A stretch of 64,000 nt of DNA, taken from NCBI RefSeq assembly GCF_964204645.1, contig NC_134026.1, forward strand, positions 15,704,650 to 15,768,649, read 5' to 3'. The position numbers and the translations under genes were made by a program. The notes below the pieces were generated by a model. It was not told the origin of the DNA and did not search any database. It saw nothing but the letters and a program-made list of their open reading frames with translations. The stretch comes from Tubulanus polymorphus (taxonomy: Eukaryota; Nemertea; Palaeonemertea; Tubulaniformes; Tubulanidae). How positions within the stretch are numbered: the stretch's first letter is position 1; every line of letters begins with the position of its first letter. Positions 45,194 through 60,167 of the stretch are shown one piece after another.

Positions 45194-45762
45194 CAGAGTC
45201 GGCACTTATGTGAAGCTAAAAATCCGGATTTTGAAAATTTTTGAAATTAGAACGCCAGGAGATGCGTTCTGGCGCGATACGCGTTATAGGCCTCACTTTC
45301 TTTACCGGAAGTGTGTATCAATTTTCACGTCTGTCAATTACAATCCAATGAAAATCTGTCGCTTCAAACTTTCAGTAAGCATTTTCTCAAAGGTTATACA
45401 CTCACTCACTCCAAGATATGTCAATAATGTGTATAGATCATTTTTCCAAATAGCGATTGGTTCCTTCAAATACACCTCATATATAAACCAGAGCCAAAAA
45501 CAAACGAAGCGTCACTCGATTTCGATCGTCACGTCATCTTGGTTTAATCGTGTTCTGCGGGGTTGTTGCCACCATGTGGCAGCACAATACGGCTTTTTCG
45601 AACCCTACGGAGCCGTTACGTTTTGATGTTTAGGGTCAAATCCCGAATTGATTCTATTTTTTTCGCAATGTTTTCTTTTTTGGTTATTTGACTTCTCCCG
45701 AAAATCCGGAAATGAAATTGGATTTTTTTTAAATCCGGAATTCTGGAGAAGTGGCAACTCTG
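45194..45762. mobile_element. TIR element with 6-bp target duplication (TATGAA)
   Basis: Ends CAGAGTCGGCACTT and (inverse) CAGAGTTGCCACTT, followed inward by ATCCGG words on both sides. TATGAA lies directly outside each end (45188-45193, 45763-45768). The 145-codon frame at 45189-45626 shows no transposase motif, so I treat it as non-autonomous. Confidence 0.8.
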
Positions 45763-45768
45763 TATGAA

Positions 45769-46351
45769 ATATTATTCCGTACAAACATATTGCTCTTTAA
45801 AGGAGCAATACATAATATAGGATATACTTTTGGGCAGGAGCAAGGAGGCAGCCTTTAATGCAAATTCTATGCCTATCGATAGGTTTGAAAAAATCCTGGG
45901 CGTATTACATGTCATGGTGCAGACAATAGGCCGATGAAAGAATTTAAATGAGCCTGGTCATGACTGGCATCATAAAGCCTGTCCTGATCATTGTAAATAA
46001 AATTTTCCTAGAAAGTGCAGAATTTGAGAAAAGTTTCTACTTTGAATAGGAAATTGTTCTTTGCAAGGATCTCTGTAGTTTGAAAATTAACAATGATAAA
46101 AAAAGTGGCGCTGGAAATGCAGCGAGCACAGCCGCTAAATTAACTGAAATTTACTGGCAATAATTCAATGACTGTTTTATTCTTTGAAATTCGCCATGGA
46201 AACCACATGTACAAAATCAGCAATTGGCCATGGCATTCGAAAATTGTTCAAAATGCACCTGAAAAAGCCTAACATATGGAGCTATAATATGGGGGCTCCA
46301 AAAATCGAAGTATTCATATCACTAATCAGTTAATGATTTGCAATGAAATTG
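45769..46351. other. No recognised feature
   Basis: Non-coding DNA without repeats I recognise. Confidence 0.5.
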
Positions 46352-46850
46352 GATTCCAGTGCCATGCCCACTTGGGAAGTGGTTTGAAATGCTCAACAAA
46401 CTGAAAATTCCCATACTCAACACCCCTGGTGAACATATTAAGATAGCAATGACCTTGAAACTCATCACATTCATAGACCATGTTCACATTCATAGACCAT
46501 GTCACTAGATATAGCTACAATTTAGCACTTCATTGTGGTTACAAAATATGCGTAGAGTCCATAACAATATGAAAATACTAAGTTATGCAGCTATTAAACG
46601 TGACCTTTGAACTCACCACAATAATAGAAAATGTCACTAGCTATAATTAGCAATTGATTGTGGTTACGAAATATGCCTAGCGACCAATACAATATACAAA
46701 TACCAAGTTATTCAGCTATTCAACGCCCCCTGGTGACCATATACAACAATTGGTGACCCCGAAACTCTTCACAAGCAGAAAACATGTCATGAGCTACAAT
46801 TTTGCAATATTTTGTGGTAGCAAAATATGTATAGGTACCAAAAGTATATG
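46352..46850 (-). mobile_element. Helentron-like element, 3' part
   Basis: Begins GTGCCATGCCCACTTGGGAA and carries three degenerate core units; lacks the CTAGGGG tip and the 5' part. Confidence 0.6.
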
Positions 46851-47728
46851 AGAAGAAACAAAATTCTTAATATGGACTTTCCTAAATATACATGATGGTG
46901 TATGTTTAATCCTGTATCAAAATTAAACATCAGTAAATATGGAGTTAAACCCTTTTGCTACGTATGACGTTTTAGAAACGTCATATGAGTAACACCTGCT
47001 GTGCGTATGAAGTAATGAAAAGTCATTTACCTATCGACTATTGCATGAATGCGCATGAGAGCAAACATTATAAAGTCTATCCCAGTCGATATGATCGTGG
47101 TATTTCACTCTCAAAGAGCCAGTATCAATATCAATTTAATTGATACTGACAGCTGTAAGTGGTCAAACTGACCATGAGCATCACTGGCTCGCAGGCCCCA
47201 GCTGCTTGTTACTATGGTTACAAGCAAGAGTGAATAAAGAGCAAAACTTTTCCAAACTTACCCGAAGAATATGAAGAAATAACCAATGAAAATCAGTTAT
47301 GAAGTCTTGTTGCATTCAAGAGTGAATATTTTCAAAGGCTACTGAAGTCAACATTTACATTACTAAGTGTCTGAACTAATTTCCAAGTTGAAACATATAT
47401 GATATTTAGAGGGATTTTCAAGCAAAATAACGGGACACGACTCGTGAGAGATATTTATACGCCGATCAAATCTATGTTTGACACATGATCATTCTTAAAA
47501 TGACATTAAAAATTCAAGAATGGATAAGAATAAGATAATATTGGTTTTTTTAAATATGGACTCGTATGGAGGAGTATGGCTTTATCCCTTCATGAATGAC
47601 CATGCAGTTGATGGGATATTATGCACCCATGAATTCAGTAGTCGCCTGACCTCAGTTAAATGTAGAGTTGAGTGGTAGAAACCACAGGGATCCAGATGTG
47701 TAGTGATAACAACTGATACACCGCGATC
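46851..47728. other. No gene; possible lone piggyBac-like end
   Basis: At 46942 TTAAACCCTTTTGCTACGTA and a following hairpin (ATGACGTTTT..AAACGTCAT) look like a piggyBac terminus, but no partner end is found. A second palindrome (TATCAATTTAATTGATA) is near 47135. Nothing else. Confidence 0.35.
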
Positions 47729-47734
47729 ATATCC

Positions 47735-48063
47735 CATGGTTCCTACAGTTATATGAATTCAAAATTCCAAAGTATTTCCCAAGTATTTCATGGGTGAGTT
47801 TTCAATTTTCCCAAATGGAAATCATCAGATATCGTCATGCTACAGTGAACATTTAAGCGGTGACTGGTTGATAAATAGGATTTTCAAGGGGAATTGCTGA
47901 AAAAAGTTGCCTTTGGCAAATGCAATATGTGAAATGTAATGAATTTCCAGATATTTCCCTGATTTGAGGAAAATTTTTCAAATTCCCAAATATTTCCAAA
48001 CTGGGAATTATAATTTCAAAATTCCCAAGTTTTTCCCAATTTCCCTGTTCTGTGGGAACCATG
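47735..48063. mobile_element. CATGGTTCC-family MITE with 6-bp target duplication (ATATCC)
   Basis: 329 bp with CATGGTTCCTACAG and inverse CATGGTTCCCACAG ends; ATATCC directly outside both (47729-47734, 48064-48069). The interior has repeated TTCCCAA words. Same family as 61116-63043. Confidence 0.85.
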
Positions 48064-48069
48064 ATATCC

Positions 48070-48786
48070 ACTGGGATAGACTTTAGAAATGCATGCGAGA
48101 CTGTTTAGAGCTATTTTATTTCCTTTATAAATGGCAGATGGCGTCTGTGGCTGGTAGTTGTTGCTGTCTTGTATGGCCTCCTTGTTTTTCAGTAAATAGA
48201 TTTTAGTTTGTTCTACACTGCATGACCCCCCTTCCCCAACACAGACCTCACACAGTGGTTGGAGGGTCAGTATCGGTGAACACATAAGTTATACTCAAAT
48301 TACATCACATTCATCCAAATGGTGACATTCATTGTAAATGAATGGAAGAACAACGCCCACCCTTCCCCCTACTTAATCCAGCCCCATGGACAATGTGAAG
48401 GCTTTTTGACGAAAAATTGTTCTGGTATTCATGTTAAAATATCATACTCTTTGATAAGAATGTGAATAATCACAAAATATTGATACAGTAGATCTGGTGT
48501 AAATTGCCTAAATTCCAAGGTCTCGATATTTTCAGTTCATTTTCCTATCAGAATCTGTCTCGAAGTCGGACTCTAAAAGTCGGAAAGTCAGCTAAAATAT
48601 ACGTCCCGAAAGTTTCAAAACAATGAATTTTTCAATCGCTAAGTCAGTCAGCTAATTTCAGTTCTTTTTAAAATGATTGTTATTTGCACACAGCATCTAT
48701 TATTAATCTTTTTTTCTTTCGACGCACACATGTTAAGCACATGCATACAATTACAGTGCAGTCAACTCCACCTAATCCGGATCCCA
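48070..48786. other. No recognised feature
   Basis: Non-coding; no repeat or ORF supported. Confidence 0.5.
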
Positions 48787-49303
48787 TTAACCCTTTCGTT
48801 ACGTGGTACATGGTCACCAGTGACTTTCGTAACACAGCTTCGCTATGTGGTACACGGTCAGCAGTGACTCACATTTTCATAGTGGATATTCATAATACCA
48901 ATGCGCCATCTATCGCATAGTATAGTATTTCAGCTATTTTGTACAAACAGCCGCAGATCGGTATTTATCAATATGTCTAATAATATTTAATTTTGCGAAC
49001 TACCTTGCTGCACTAAAACAGCCATAATTTTTCATCCATGGGAATTTTACCATTAAATTCTCAGATAATCATCAGTACATACTGCAGAATAGAAAAGCAG
49101 ACATTGTATAGCAATTGGTGATGCACATATTAGTATAAAAATAAATTTCTTTATCACCAAAATGTTTGGCCACTATGTTGCCCTCTGTGGGTACAGAACC
49201 CTTTTCATGACACTTACAGTATTTTTATACCAGAGGTTGTAGTAAAATAACCGAAAATTTCTAGTACAGTGGGTGGGTATATGGCCAGTACTGAAAGAGT
49301 TAA
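48787..49303. mobile_element. piggyBac-like MITE, copy 2
   Basis: TTAACCCTTTCGTTACGTGG start and GTACTGAAAGAGTTAA end, TTAA on both sides. About 517 bp, matching 40606-41124 through most of its length with an extra duplicated TTACGTGGTACA-like block near the left end. Confidence 0.8.
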
Positions 49304-49760
49304 TCCGGATTGCTAATTATTCAGTGGTTTTCTCAAAGTCCCGTTTTTTCTTGTTCAAATCCTTGATAAATATTTCAGTTAATCCGTATTTTCAATTTAT
49401 CCGTACAAACATTCTGGTCCATTCATGCATAATCAATGGTTGCCTTGTTTCTTTATCCGTATTGCAAAAAAGGTTGAAATTATACTACTTTGAGGCCTAG
49501 TTCTTATCTAAAACTTCGTTTTGCTAACTTTTTATTCTTTGGGAATTCCCCATTTCTCCAACCAATCATTATACCAATTATACCAACCAATCATTCTGTC
49601 AGGCCTACGCGCATGCGTAGATCCTACATATGTAGATTTTATTTTTCATTTTAAAGCTGTTAGCATTCGTCTGAGCAGGCAGCTTTATAAACCAGAGTTT
49701 TCATTTGAGTTTTTCCATCATTAATGAAACTGGAATTTTATTTTAAATCCTGATGACTTT
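49304..49760. other. No recognised feature
   Basis: AT-rich, with a short direct duplication (ACCAATCATT) at 49560-49590. No gene. Confidence 0.5.
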
Positions 49761-49761
49761 A

Positions 49762-50155
49762 GTTACTACGGAGCCCAAGATGAAAAAGATCCTTTCTTCG
49801 TTTGAACATCTTTTCTGTCAAACAAATGTTTTTCGTTCGAACCAAAAACATTTTGTTCGCAGAACAAAATTGATTTCGTTCGAACAAACCTTTTTTTCAA
49901 TTCATTGGAACGAAATTGTTTTTGCTCATAATTTCTTTGTCAGAACAAAAAGTTTTTCTATCGTACAAAGAGTATATTGCTCGATCGAACAGAATTGTTT
50001 TCATTCGAACTAAATTTTCTTTCGGGAACATAAGATTTTCATTCGAACAAGTATGTTGTTCGATTGAAGTGGAACTGAATAGTCTTTTCATAGTAAGGGG
50101 TAATCTTCATTCGAACATGTTCTACCATGTTTCTGATCATGTACGGAACACAGCT
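49762..50155. repeat. Degenerate TTCGTTCGAACA array, second copy
   Basis: Same vocabulary as 3470-4005, preceded by the shared word GTTACTACGGAGC (GTTACTGCGGAGC at 3452) and followed by the same RT remnant. Confidence 0.75.
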
Positions 50156-50320
50156 TGTTAAGGTCGTTTCTGAAATTCACTGGTCCTGTATATTTTGGAT
50201 TATTCTGTATATCATGTGATAGTGAAGAGAATGCGACTTAGGATACTACCTTGCGTTACTCCACTGGTTATAGATCTTATTTCCTCCAAGATGAAACAGT
50301 TCCGTTGATTTCCTTTCTAA
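50156..50320 (-). pseudogene. Non-LTR reverse transcriptase remnant, second copy
   Basis: The minus strand carries GVTQGSILSRILF and the preceding INGT block, as at 4010-4312, ending in the same TGTTAAGGTCG junction with the array. Shorter and more decayed. Confidence 0.65.
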
Positions 50321-50867
50321 AGACATTATAGTGTTTTTGCTTATTTCAATGTAACAATCTGTTTCAATAATAAAATGCTTGGCTGAATGTAGTGTAATAT
50401 AGTATAGTGCATAGGCCATATCTACCTTCCCTACAAAGCATAGTGTATTTATGGAAATTCATTTTGTTATCACATATGAGACTTTCTTCCTTTGGTACAA
50501 AATAACTTCCGAGCAAGGCTTAGTTTCTCTTTGGAACTTTCAAATCCTTCAATGCGGTTATAAAATCTCTAACCCCATTGAATTTCATCAGAATGTGTTG
50601 CTTATTTATTGATTTAGTTATTTATTTTTTGTTGGAACTACTTTTTATTTCAGAAGAATGCATGCGCTGTCACCTATATTCAGCCGTATATTCATGCTTT
50701 GTACACTCTCTGCTATGTGGTGAATTGATCTGTGCATATATGTGAAAGGCGCGCTTTGCGTGTGGCCTAGTTAAGTTTTCCAGGAAACTACAAGGGGCAG
50801 TCAATTTTGGAAATTGTTCAATTTACAAAAATAAATTGTTTTTCAAACTTCATACCATTTCGGTGTT
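50321..50867. other. No recognised feature
   Basis: No ORF or repeat supported. Confidence 0.5.
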
Positions 50868-52686
50868 CAGTATAACCTCTCTATAGTGAATGCGTGGAGT
50901 TCCGGAAAAATGTTCACTATAGAGGTGTTCACTAAATGCAAGTAGCACATATCTGTGCAGGGGCGTAGCCACCTAAAATTCAATGGTGCGACAATCCGGA
51001 GCGCACATCCAAACGAGCGTCGAAGGTGCGATGTCTAGAAGGGGGGCTTGGGGGCCCTCCCCCAAGTAAATTTTGAACATTAAATTGTCTGTGAGATGCG
51101 TTCTGATGGCTATGAGAGCTCATATTTGAATAACTTTTCTGTAGATAACATAATGCCTCAAGGTTATCTTTGGTCTAGGGACAGATCTTGATGTTTCACC
51201 ATCCCAGAGCGGTTTCTGAGTCCTGCTGAACTGGAAGGGAAACTATATCATAGCACAAAACGGGGGACCTGGGGGCACTCCCCCAGAAAATTTTGATTTT
51301 TCAAGGCTCTGAGATGCCATCTTTAAGCATATTTTGGGCATAAAATCTATCCCCCTTGAAGTTAATTATTTTAGTTTAGATTCATTTAGACCATTTTCTA
51401 TACTACTTCCAGAATACTTGCCCGGAATAAAACATTCATGTTAGTAAAGAGCCTGTCAAAATCACGAACTAGAAAAATAGAAGGGCAAACCTGAGTACCC
51501 CTCGATACAAGTGGTAGGCTGGATCTGCCCTTGACCATTTATTGATGAATACGTAAACTAATGTTAGCTTATTGTACATCAATACCGGTACTCTTCGATT
51601 TTCTCGGTTTCCATGTGTCGGCACTTGAGCAGAGTTTTTTTTGGTCAAATCCCTTATTTTTGTCCATTTTTCATGAACAAAAAACACCTACAGGATAAGT
51701 GAAATATAACCAGAAGAATACCGGTTTGAGTCGCTCTGAAGTAATATGAAATAGTCTTCTGAATTCGGCAACTTTGATACTGTGAGATCATGTGCATGGT
51801 CCAGATATGATACCGTAAACACTATATACAAAACTCGCTGGAGTCACTGGGTTGGATGTGGCCCAAAACACTGAAAATCTCAAGTGCTTAACCAACTCCT
51901 CCGTATTAGCACCACTGACATCTTCAAAAGAACTTGATACCCCCCCGATGTAAATACAGAATAACGTTTATACGTTTATTATGACGTTTTAGCATAATGG
52001 GTTTTTCAATTATTGTGTGACATATGTCGCAGTTGTCGCACCGGTGGCTACGCCCCTGCTGTGTCATGCCACCTACCTTCAGTTTGATTAACTACTCCCT
52101 GAGCTATTCACTCAGAAAAATTTATCAATACATAGCTAATTCTAAATGATCAAAGATTAGTGATTACTTAATTTAGCTTAAATTGAAATTTTGTAAATCC
52201 TCCCGATTTAAGAAAATTTAGTCAATGCATTGCATTTCTACTTCAATATGATCCAAGGATTATTATCATGATTCAGATAAACAAACATTCAGATTAAAGT
52301 ATTCATTGAACGATAACAACTGTTCATTCATAATCATAGTCGCCAATTAACCTAATTAGTACTGCCTAAGGACTTTTCAAGACAATTAGCCATTGAATGC
52401 CCATGAGTTATATTCATATGGTATATGAAGAACACCTGTACTGATAACAAACAAATATTTAATAGCAAATGTTTACTGTCTAGACATTCTGGGATTGGAC
52501 CATTGTTCACTACAGAGGGGTAAAATGCTCATTTGGTACCAGAATGTGTTCACTATAGAGAGGTTTTCACGAAATGGAGGTTCTGTTTACTTGAAAATTA
52601 GTAGGGAAAATTTGGTTCCGGCCAAAAAGTGTTCACTAAATAGAGGTGTTCACTAAATATAGGTGTTTACTAAGAGAGGTTTACTG
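50868..52686. mobile_element. TIR element (CAGTA..AACCTCTC ends) containing a nested insertion
   Basis: Left end CAGTATAACCTCTCTATAGT and right end, inverted, CAGTAAACCTCTCTTAGTAA, followed on both sides by subterminal TTCACTATAGAGG / TTCACTAAATAGAGG words. Such ends occur in Tc1/mariner-like elements, but no TA duplication is clear. Another element (50958-52058) sits within it. The remaining 52070-52490 is AT-rich with no coding. Confidence 0.55.
50958..52058. mobile_element. hAT-like MITE with 5-bp target duplication (CTGTG)
   Basis: Perfect 16-bp inverted ends CAGGGGCGTAGCCACC. CTGTG lies directly outside both (50953-50957, 52059-52063). The interior has two related blocks with GGGGG(C/A)(T/C)..CTCCCCCA and AAATTTTGA. 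The end sequence is typical of hAT-derived elements. No transposase. Confidence 0.85.
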
Positions 52687-53386
52687 TACTTATGAAATCA
52701 TTCAGCATCCAAGGTTCACACCACGAACGGGGAAAATGTCTATTTGAACCATTAGGGGGAAACCCTGTACCATGTGTATTCATGATGAATCATCATTATG
52801 CAGTTGTGTGTGATTACTACGGAGTCTCATAAAAATTTTTGATTCAACAAAGAGTAGACATGTTAGGCTTTTTTAATTACTTTGAGCATGGATCCTCTGA
52901 AATTCTGCCAAAAACCTCATGCTGGAGATAGGTATACGTTACCATTCATAATTTGAAGAAAACAACAAATTGTTTTCTTTTGTATTTGCTGTTCTTATTT
53001 TTGATCTAATTATCTGCAAAAAGTCAAAGAGGTTCAATTTTGGTACTGTATTAAACATACATCATCATATAAATTTAGGAAAGTCCATATTAAAGATTGT
53101 GTTTCTTGCTCATAATGGTATAGTTCACATGATAGCCAATGAAACTGTATATAGGCAGTGTTCTCTGTGTTTGCTGCTTCAATGAATGAATGAAGTTCAT
53201 GTGACAGGCACTATACTCCACGGCAAAGACCACATGAGATAACATTAGAAAGCACTTAAAATGGCTCCAAAATCCTCAAAACTTCCTCCTTTGGGCTACA
53301 CGCCTGATCTGAATCGGCCTGTGTTTACACGAGGCGGGATGCAGCTACTTATCTGGCTGTGTGTAAACAGCACTGCTGTCTCGAGT
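52687..53386. other. No recognised feature
   Basis: A 71-codon frame (52970-53185) shows no motif; otherwise non-coding. Confidence 0.5.
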
Positions 53387-53392
53387 CTACTA

Positions 53393-53962
53393 CAGAGCTG
53401 CCAACCCCTGAAAATTGTTTTGAGGGACAGTGATCCCCATTTTTGGGACAGCCATCAATTTTCAGGGACATCCAAAAATTTTAGCATCTCAGCTTTTTAA
53501 CTTAAAATCAAGCACTTATCTTGTGCCCTGGTGAGGAGAGCTACATCATGAATGAATGCTTCTTAAAATTCAAGGACAGGAAATCTAACTCAATGCGTGG
53601 GAAAGTTACTTACTGACTGCTAGCTTCAGTGTTCACTTGCCATATTAACCCATTCCTGAGTACCATCTGCTAGCGCCACAATGTTCACTTTCCATATTAT
53701 ATCATACCGAGAACAATGACTGCTAGTGCCTAAGTGAACACTTGCCTTAAATTATATACATTCGCGATGTATACCGATTACTTAGTCGTGTACTAATGAA
53801 AAATAATTTTATTGTAAACTTGAAATTAATAAAATCCACAACATTTTCCGTGACAACAGTTAATTGTTTAAAATCCGTGATATTTAATGCTTCCCGGGAC
53901 AGCAGGACAAACAATGAAATTCTGTGACTGTCCCCCAAAATGCGGGATGGTTGGCAGCTCTG
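53393..53962. mobile_element. TIR element with probable 6-bp target duplication
   Basis: Inverted ends CAGAGCTGCCAAC (13 bp, perfect). Outside them are CTACTA and CAACTA (5 of 6 match). The subterminal words GGGACAG and CTGTCCC are also inverted. End sequence and size resemble 45194-45762. No transposase. Confidence 0.75.
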
Positions 53963-53968
53963 CAACTA

Positions 53969-54574
53969 CATGTATTAACTCATTGTGGGTATTTCCCGAC
54001 AGTACTGCATCTTCAAATGGAGTAGTTTGCGTATAAACAAACGTATGTGATACCAGCTGGCATTACTGTTAATTTTCCATGAAGAAAATACCTCTCTCAG
54101 TGCTTTCTAGATTACATAAAATCCCGGCTAGCGACTGATAAACCCTGCAGGGACAACCCTACCGATCCTCTCCCAGTCAGTGTAAACCACGAACTGCGCA
54201 GTTTCTATGAACTACCTACCAATGTATCAGTGCGCAAGCAAATGTGATGATAGCGATGGGGATAACACTTCCTTGCCGGGAAAAACCAATGTTTACAATT
54301 CACTGACAGGTAGGCCCTCAAAACTTTCCATAATTCATTATGATTTTGGGAACCTAAAAACAACAGGCTATAATAGTCGTAGCTAGGTTCATGGATACAG
54401 GCAAATGACGGACATTTTTTCATCGGATTATCAGTTCTATATGATACAGCATTTTGGGACTATATCAATGGCAGTAGAGATATTACGGGTGTTGTTTGGT
54501 GAATGGCAGGATTTTTAATAGACGATGCCTATATGGTCTTTGACCATAAAAAATTCTTTCTACAGATGAGGACT
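53969..54574. other. No recognised feature
   Basis: No gene or repeat supported. Confidence 0.45.
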
Positions 54575-55084
54575 GGTTACACTAAGATGACTACTGACGT
54601 CATCACGCTGGACTGATCAAAGAATATGTCTGATATTATTAAGAGCCCTTCTCAAAGAATAATCATCACAAATTTCAATTATAAATGGCCAACCATTTGG
54701 GAGCTACAGGTCTAGAAATTCAGGGCAAAAATAACCTTCTTTGGCACAAAAAAGGCCATGTGTTTGATCTACCCGATTTTTGTAAAGCTGTGCACACCAT
54801 TTGGAGACACAAACATATGTGAAAGATCAAGATAATTGATCAAAGCGTTTTCAAAATTTCCCTAGAAAACTTAACAAATGTATACTAAGTGCTGTTTTGG
54901 GGAATAACAGTGGCTGCCAGTCAACCATCATTATTATGATTGGGCAGAAGATGTATCTAGGTTAGATATGCGTATAGACCAAAAATCAAGACACTCCATT
55001 GAAGCATCTTCAGAACTTTCCAAAATAACTGATTCCAGCTGTGGAAAGTGAACGCAATAGCCTGCTTAGTCTCAAGTGGGCTAG
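54575..55084 (-). mobile_element. Helentron-like element, 5' part
   Basis: Aligns with the distal half of 10060-12498 (ATGGCCAACCATTTGGGAGC, AAAGATCAAGATAATTGATC, ..AACGCAATAG..) and ends at CAAGTGGGCTA. Core repeats and 3' end are missing. Confidence 0.65.
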
Positions 55085-55289
55085 ATAAGTACTACATTAA
55101 TCTAATTCTCCAAGGCCAGGGAAAGCGGCTGGCTTGCGGCACGTTCCACTTGAGCTCATTGGATTATTTTGCATCTGTCGTTGGAAATCAGTTTGTTGAT
55201 GACAATATGGTCTTTACGAATATGTTAAAAAACGTAACATGTGTTTTACAGAATATCTACAGTCCTTGATGCTTCCATAGGTGGCCACC

Positions 55290-55507
55290 AGTCATTTATC
55301 TTGAATCTGATTGGGCCAGTTATTGAGATGTAGGTATGTCTAGGGTAAATACATAAAAAACCAAATATCAAGAGAACTCATTTTCCAAACTTACCAAAAT
55401 AAATGGATTCCATCTGCTTAAGGTTATGCAAATGAATGAAGAATGAAAAGACAGAAGTAAAGCGAAAACAATAGCCCGCTGGGACTTAAGAAGTTCCAAA
55501 TGGGCTG
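55290..55507 (-). mobile_element. Helentron-like element, 5' end fragment
   Basis: Includes ATCAAGAGAACTC, ATGGATTCCATCTG, AACAATAGCCCGCTGGGACT and the CAAATGGGCTG tip. Confidence 0.6.
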
Positions 55508-56099
55508 AAAATGAAATGCAAAATAACTGATACTGGCAAAATAGTCATACAAAATTCCTAGTAAATCCACCACCTAGTTATTTGAATATTTTATCACCCA
55601 GGAAGAGATTGATGATTTGAGATGAAACTAAGTATTTCTCTAACAGCTATATATCAGATGGCACCTTTCAAATTTGTAAAACCTAATAACCATCAGTTAT
55701 CAGTACAAATCAACTAACTTCTGGAAATAATTTGACACTTCATAAGTGGAATAAAAGCATAATTAAGTGAAAATGAATTTTGTCTAATGGAAACAATTCA
55801 AAATGAACAAAATATGTGTGCACTTTTGAAAGTATAAGGCAACACCATATAACACGTCATCTGTGGCATTAGGCAAAATAACAGGAGTCTGGTTACTTTT
55901 GGCTATTAAGACTCCAGATAACAAAAAATTTCAAGCACATGTACATTAAAGACACTGTATGAATAACTAGTAATAGCTCACTAGTCCTCTTTATTATCCC
56001 ATATGGCTCCATGACTATGAATGTTTTGAGAAGAGAAATAAAAATCAGCTAATGAAGCTTTTCAAATCAATCACTCACATCTAATGTGGAGTCACTGCA
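55508..56099. other. No recognised feature
   Basis: AT-rich non-coding; may include 3' untranslated sequence of the oxidase gene. Confidence 0.4.
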
Positions 56100-56360
56100 C
56101 TGAATAACTTGGTGGTCATACACCAAAATGTCTTTTTTTCAGAATCCAATGTATCCAAATTTCCATTGTGTAATAGTCAACCTAGGATTTCGACGCTTTT
56201 GTTTATGTACTGTAAGTTTATATGCTACGTTACTTCTGTTTTCTGTTCATTCCACCTGATGATGGCTGTTAGTCAACAGCCGAAACGTTGTGGTTTCGTT
56301 TCAATAAATTATTTCATATAAAATTGGAATTGTGAGACTTCTTCGATTATCTACAGTGTA
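56100..56360 (+). mobile_element. Solo Penelope-like 3' end with hammerhead-like motif
   Basis: CTGATGA at 56256-56262, a perfect 7-bp stem (GGCTGTT / AACAGCC), then GAAAC at 56282-56286: the ordered core of a hammerhead. GTTTC at 56293-56297 or 56298-56302 can pair with GAAAC. The continuation (CGAAACGTTG, then ATTGTGAGACTTC) parallels the array's CGAAACGTTG and ATTGTGGGATTC, so this is probably the 3' region of another Penelope family. No RT remains. Confidence 0.5.
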
Positions 56361-56862
56361 CACGGATTAGAGTGTTACATTTGATTACTAGATCATAGAT
56401 AACAAAGTCAAAAAGTCAAGAAAATGTCACTGAACAGATCCGGTTGGCCAGATTTTATTTTCATTTTATGCCAATTGATATTGCTTCATTATTCATTAAT
56501 TAAAGGACCTGGCTGGCTATGAGAAACAAGGTACCTTTTTGAGCCTCAATCAGTCACCTTCACTTGCCATATGAGACTGATGACTCATACACCGAATGGG
56601 ATGGACAGCCACTAGATACACAAAACTATAATAACCCTAACACATTGCGATGGGTAACAACAAAGTGTAAATAACTGAATGAAGCGATTCCAATATTTTG
56701 CATGATGAATATAATGGTATCATCATATGATATATGGTAACATACTTCATGATCTATAAATTCATGCATATCTCAAGGGAATTGGTTGTTTCATTCAAAT
56801 TGCACTTGAAAGTGTAGATAAAATGTCCCAAAGTTTTCTAAAAAACTAACACTATTAAAGTG
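56361..56862. other. Probable 3' untranslated region or downstream DNA of the oxidase gene
   Basis: Non-coding DNA directly after the stop codon at 56863 on the minus strand. No repeat recognised. Confidence 0.4.

Positions 56863-60167
<3,305 letters not shown>

Noticed and set aside
45189-45626. 145-codon ORF
   Set aside because: It fills a TIR element but shows no transposase motif; likely chance.
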